This document shows positions 62,727 through 64,000 of a stretch of DNA of 64,000 bases, piece after piece; position 1 is the stretch's first letter, and each line of letters starts with the position of its first letter. Source of the DNA: Sulfuricurvum kujiense DSM 16994 (lineage in GTDB: Bacteria; Campylobacterota; Campylobacteria; Campylobacterales; Sulfurimonadaceae); NCBI RefSeq assembly GCF_000183725.1, contig NC_014762.1:2356001-2420000 (forward strand), read 5' to 3'. The position numbers were made by a program, and so were the translations under genes. The notes under the pieces were generated by a model. That model saw only the letters and a list, made by a program, of their open reading frames with translations, was not told the DNA's origin and did no database searches.

Positions 62727-63636
62727 ACCCTCCATCCTGATTACCGGCGCCACCGGAACGATCGGTCAGGCCATAACCGAACAGCTCATTCTTTTGGGCT
62801 ACACGGTGACCGTGGTTGTCCGAAATCTTAAAACGTCCAAAGCGCTCTTTGACGATGCCGTGAACCATGTGGTATTTGACGGAGAAGCCTTTTCTCCCGG
62901 CCTCGATACTCTGCGCACCGATATCGTCATCCATTTGGCATCCTACTCCACCAGCCAAGACGAGAAAAAAGAGATTATCCGGCTGATCGATTCCAATATC
63001 GTATTTGTCTCTTTGCTCCTGAAAGAACTGGAACATTCCCATCTCAAACTCTTCGTCAATGCGGGGTCATTTTCCGAATTTCATCGCAACGACGGAGTTC
63101 TCGAACCCACCTACTTTTATTCTGCAACCAAGAGCGCGTCATGTTCTATCATCGACTATTTCAGCAAACTGCACGGCTTTATATTTGTAAATGCCGTTTT
63201 ATACTCCGTCTACGGCCGAGAGGCAAAACAGAAAAAAATCGTCGACTATATGATCGATGCGACCCGATCCGATCAGCCCGTACCGATGAGCGAAGGGCAT
63301 CAGGTTTTGGATTTCATCCATATTGACGATGTCGTCGGTTTTTATCTTTTGCTGATTCAAAACTACAACTCTCTTTCGACACCCTATCATATGTACCATA
63401 TCGGGACCGGCAAAGGGACGAGCATCCACGAACTTGCCGATATCGTCTCCCGCATCGGCGGCGTGCAACCAAATGTGCTGTGGAATGGGCGTCAGGCACG
63501 TTCAAGAGATACGCTCAAAGCCATCGCCGATACCGGCGGAGTGGAAAAAGAGCTGGGGTGGAAACCTTCCGTTCCGTTGATATCGGGTCTTCAAAAATAC
63601 ATGCGTGTTTACGGAAGAGACAATGCAAAATCGTAA
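62716..63636 (+). CDS. NAD(P)-dependent SDR reductase/epimerase 3
   Basis: 306 residues. SILITGATGTIGQAITEQL, VNAGSFSEFHRNDG and YFYSATKSA with Tyr-x3-Lys. Follows the 3,5-epimerase-like gene, so it is probably the 4-ketoreductase that finishes a CDP-6-deoxyhexose. Overlaps it by 11 bases. Confidence 0.85.
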   Translation: MNGKPSILITGATGTIGQAITEQLILLGYTVTVVVRNLKTSKALFDDAVNHVVFDGEAFSPGLDTLRTDIVIHLASYSTSQDEKKEIIRLIDSNIVFVSLLLKELEHSHLKLFVNAGSFSEFHRNDGVLEPTYFYSATKSASCSIIDYFSKLHGFIFVNAVLYSVYGREAKQKKIVDYMIDATRSDQPVPMSEGHQVLDFIHIDDVVGFYLLLIQNYNSLSTPYHMYHIGTGKGTSIHELADIVSRIGGVQPNVLWNGRQARSRDTLKAIADTGGVEKELGWKPSVPLISGLQKYMRVYGRDNAKS

Positions 63637-64000
63637 TGTTAAAGTTTCGGTCATAACACCCGTCTATAACGGCGAAAAGTTTTTAGAAGAGACGATTCGT
63701 TCCGTTTTAAACCAAACCTTTACCGACTTTGAATACCTCCTCGTCAATCACGCTTCTACCGATGCATCGGGGCAAATCCTCCAAAAATTTCAAGCCTTAG
63801 ACGATCGAATCACAATCATCGAGCTATCGGTCAATAAAGGAGGCCCCGCATATCCGAGAAACGAAGGGATAAAAGCGGCCCGAGGGGAATATATCGCCTT
63901 TGTGGATGCGGACGATGTATGGAAACCGCACAAACTCCAAACCCAACTCGATTTTTTAGATCAACACCCCCAAACCGATATGGTCTACTCATCCGCTGAT
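63623..64000 (+). CDS. Family 2 glycosyltransferase, N-terminal part (cut by window edge)
   Basis: 126 codons visible, starting MQNRNVKVSVITPVYNGEKF. SVLNQTFTDFEYLLVNHASTDAS, GGPAYPRNEGIKAARGEYIAFVDADDVW (DxD metal motif) and LDFLDQHP are standard GT2/GT-A features. Overlaps the reductase by 14 bases. Continues past the window. Confidence 0.92.
   Translation, partial: MQNRNVKVSVITPVYNGEKFLEETIRSVLNQTFTDFEYLLVNHASTDASGQILQKFQALDDRITIIELSVNKGGPAYPRNEGIKAARGEYIAFVDADDVWKPHKLQTQLDFLDQHPQTDMVYSSAD

Overview
The window looks like chromosomal DNA of a free-living, flagellated member of the Campylobacterota (former Epsilonproteobacteria), closest in style to Sulfuricurvum or Sulfurimonas. The reasons are the ccoNOQP order followed by a DUF4006-type protein and a FixH-like protein, the AddAB pair with an AddB iron-sulfur motif, the block aminotransferase / HisZ-like / purA / fliJ / MotE-like / DUF507 / carA, the futalosine-pathway gene mqnA, and promoters with a clear TATAAT-type -10 box but no obvious -35. 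No rRNA, tRNA, CRISPR array, insertion sequence or prophage was seen, and no gene-free stretch exceeds 300 bases.

Layout. 1-5284 (minus): start of rplM, then addA and addB for recombinational repair. 5390-10274 (minus): cbb3 oxidase operon ccoNOQP, a DUF4006-type protein, an unannotated 33-residue membrane peptide, a TPM-like membrane protein and a FixH-like protein. Its leader carries a 17-bp hairpin and a perfect palindrome. 10564-16569 (minus): housekeeping and flagellar genes. 16690-18068: uppP and rdgB, convergent. 18169-19491: a YajR-like MFS transporter. 19586-21970: three genes with the architecture of a ZorA/ZorB ion-driven defence motor plus an unrecognised third protein. 22005-23871 (minus): moeA, moaE, moaD. 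24058-33310: mqnA, gltX, a SurA-like chaperone, a CZB-type chemoreceptor, accC-accB, dcd, a DUF465 protein and twin GAF-domain proteins. 33313-35118 (minus): asnB.

From metK (35250) to the right edge every gene is on the plus strand with overlaps or gaps of at most 24 bases. This is a 28.7-kb, 30-gene run encoding a surface polysaccharide or glycan. It begins with an AT-rich pair (a UDP-HexNAc dehydrogenase and an SpsF-like cytidylyltransferase). Next come a radical SAM/SPASM protein, a DegT aminotransferase, a dehydrogenase-like protein without the catalytic cysteine, an asparagine-synthase-like amidotransferase, acyltransferases, a transglutaminase-like protein, a NeuB-like synthase, a PseG-like protein, a GNAT acetyltransferase and a Wzx flippase. 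A compact set of sugar-acid genes follows (HpaI-type aldolase, KdsB-like cytidylyltransferase, methyltransferases, epimerases, D-2-hydroxyacid dehydrogenase, cyclase, HAD phosphatase). The run closes with a CDP-6-deoxyhexose module (rfbF, rfbG, RmlC-like epimerase, SDR reductase) and a glycosyltransferase cut by the window edge.

The two places most likely to hold undescribed biology are the ZorAB-like three-gene unit and the aldolase/KdsB-like sugar-acid module. Function calls are from motifs read by eye; no database search was run.
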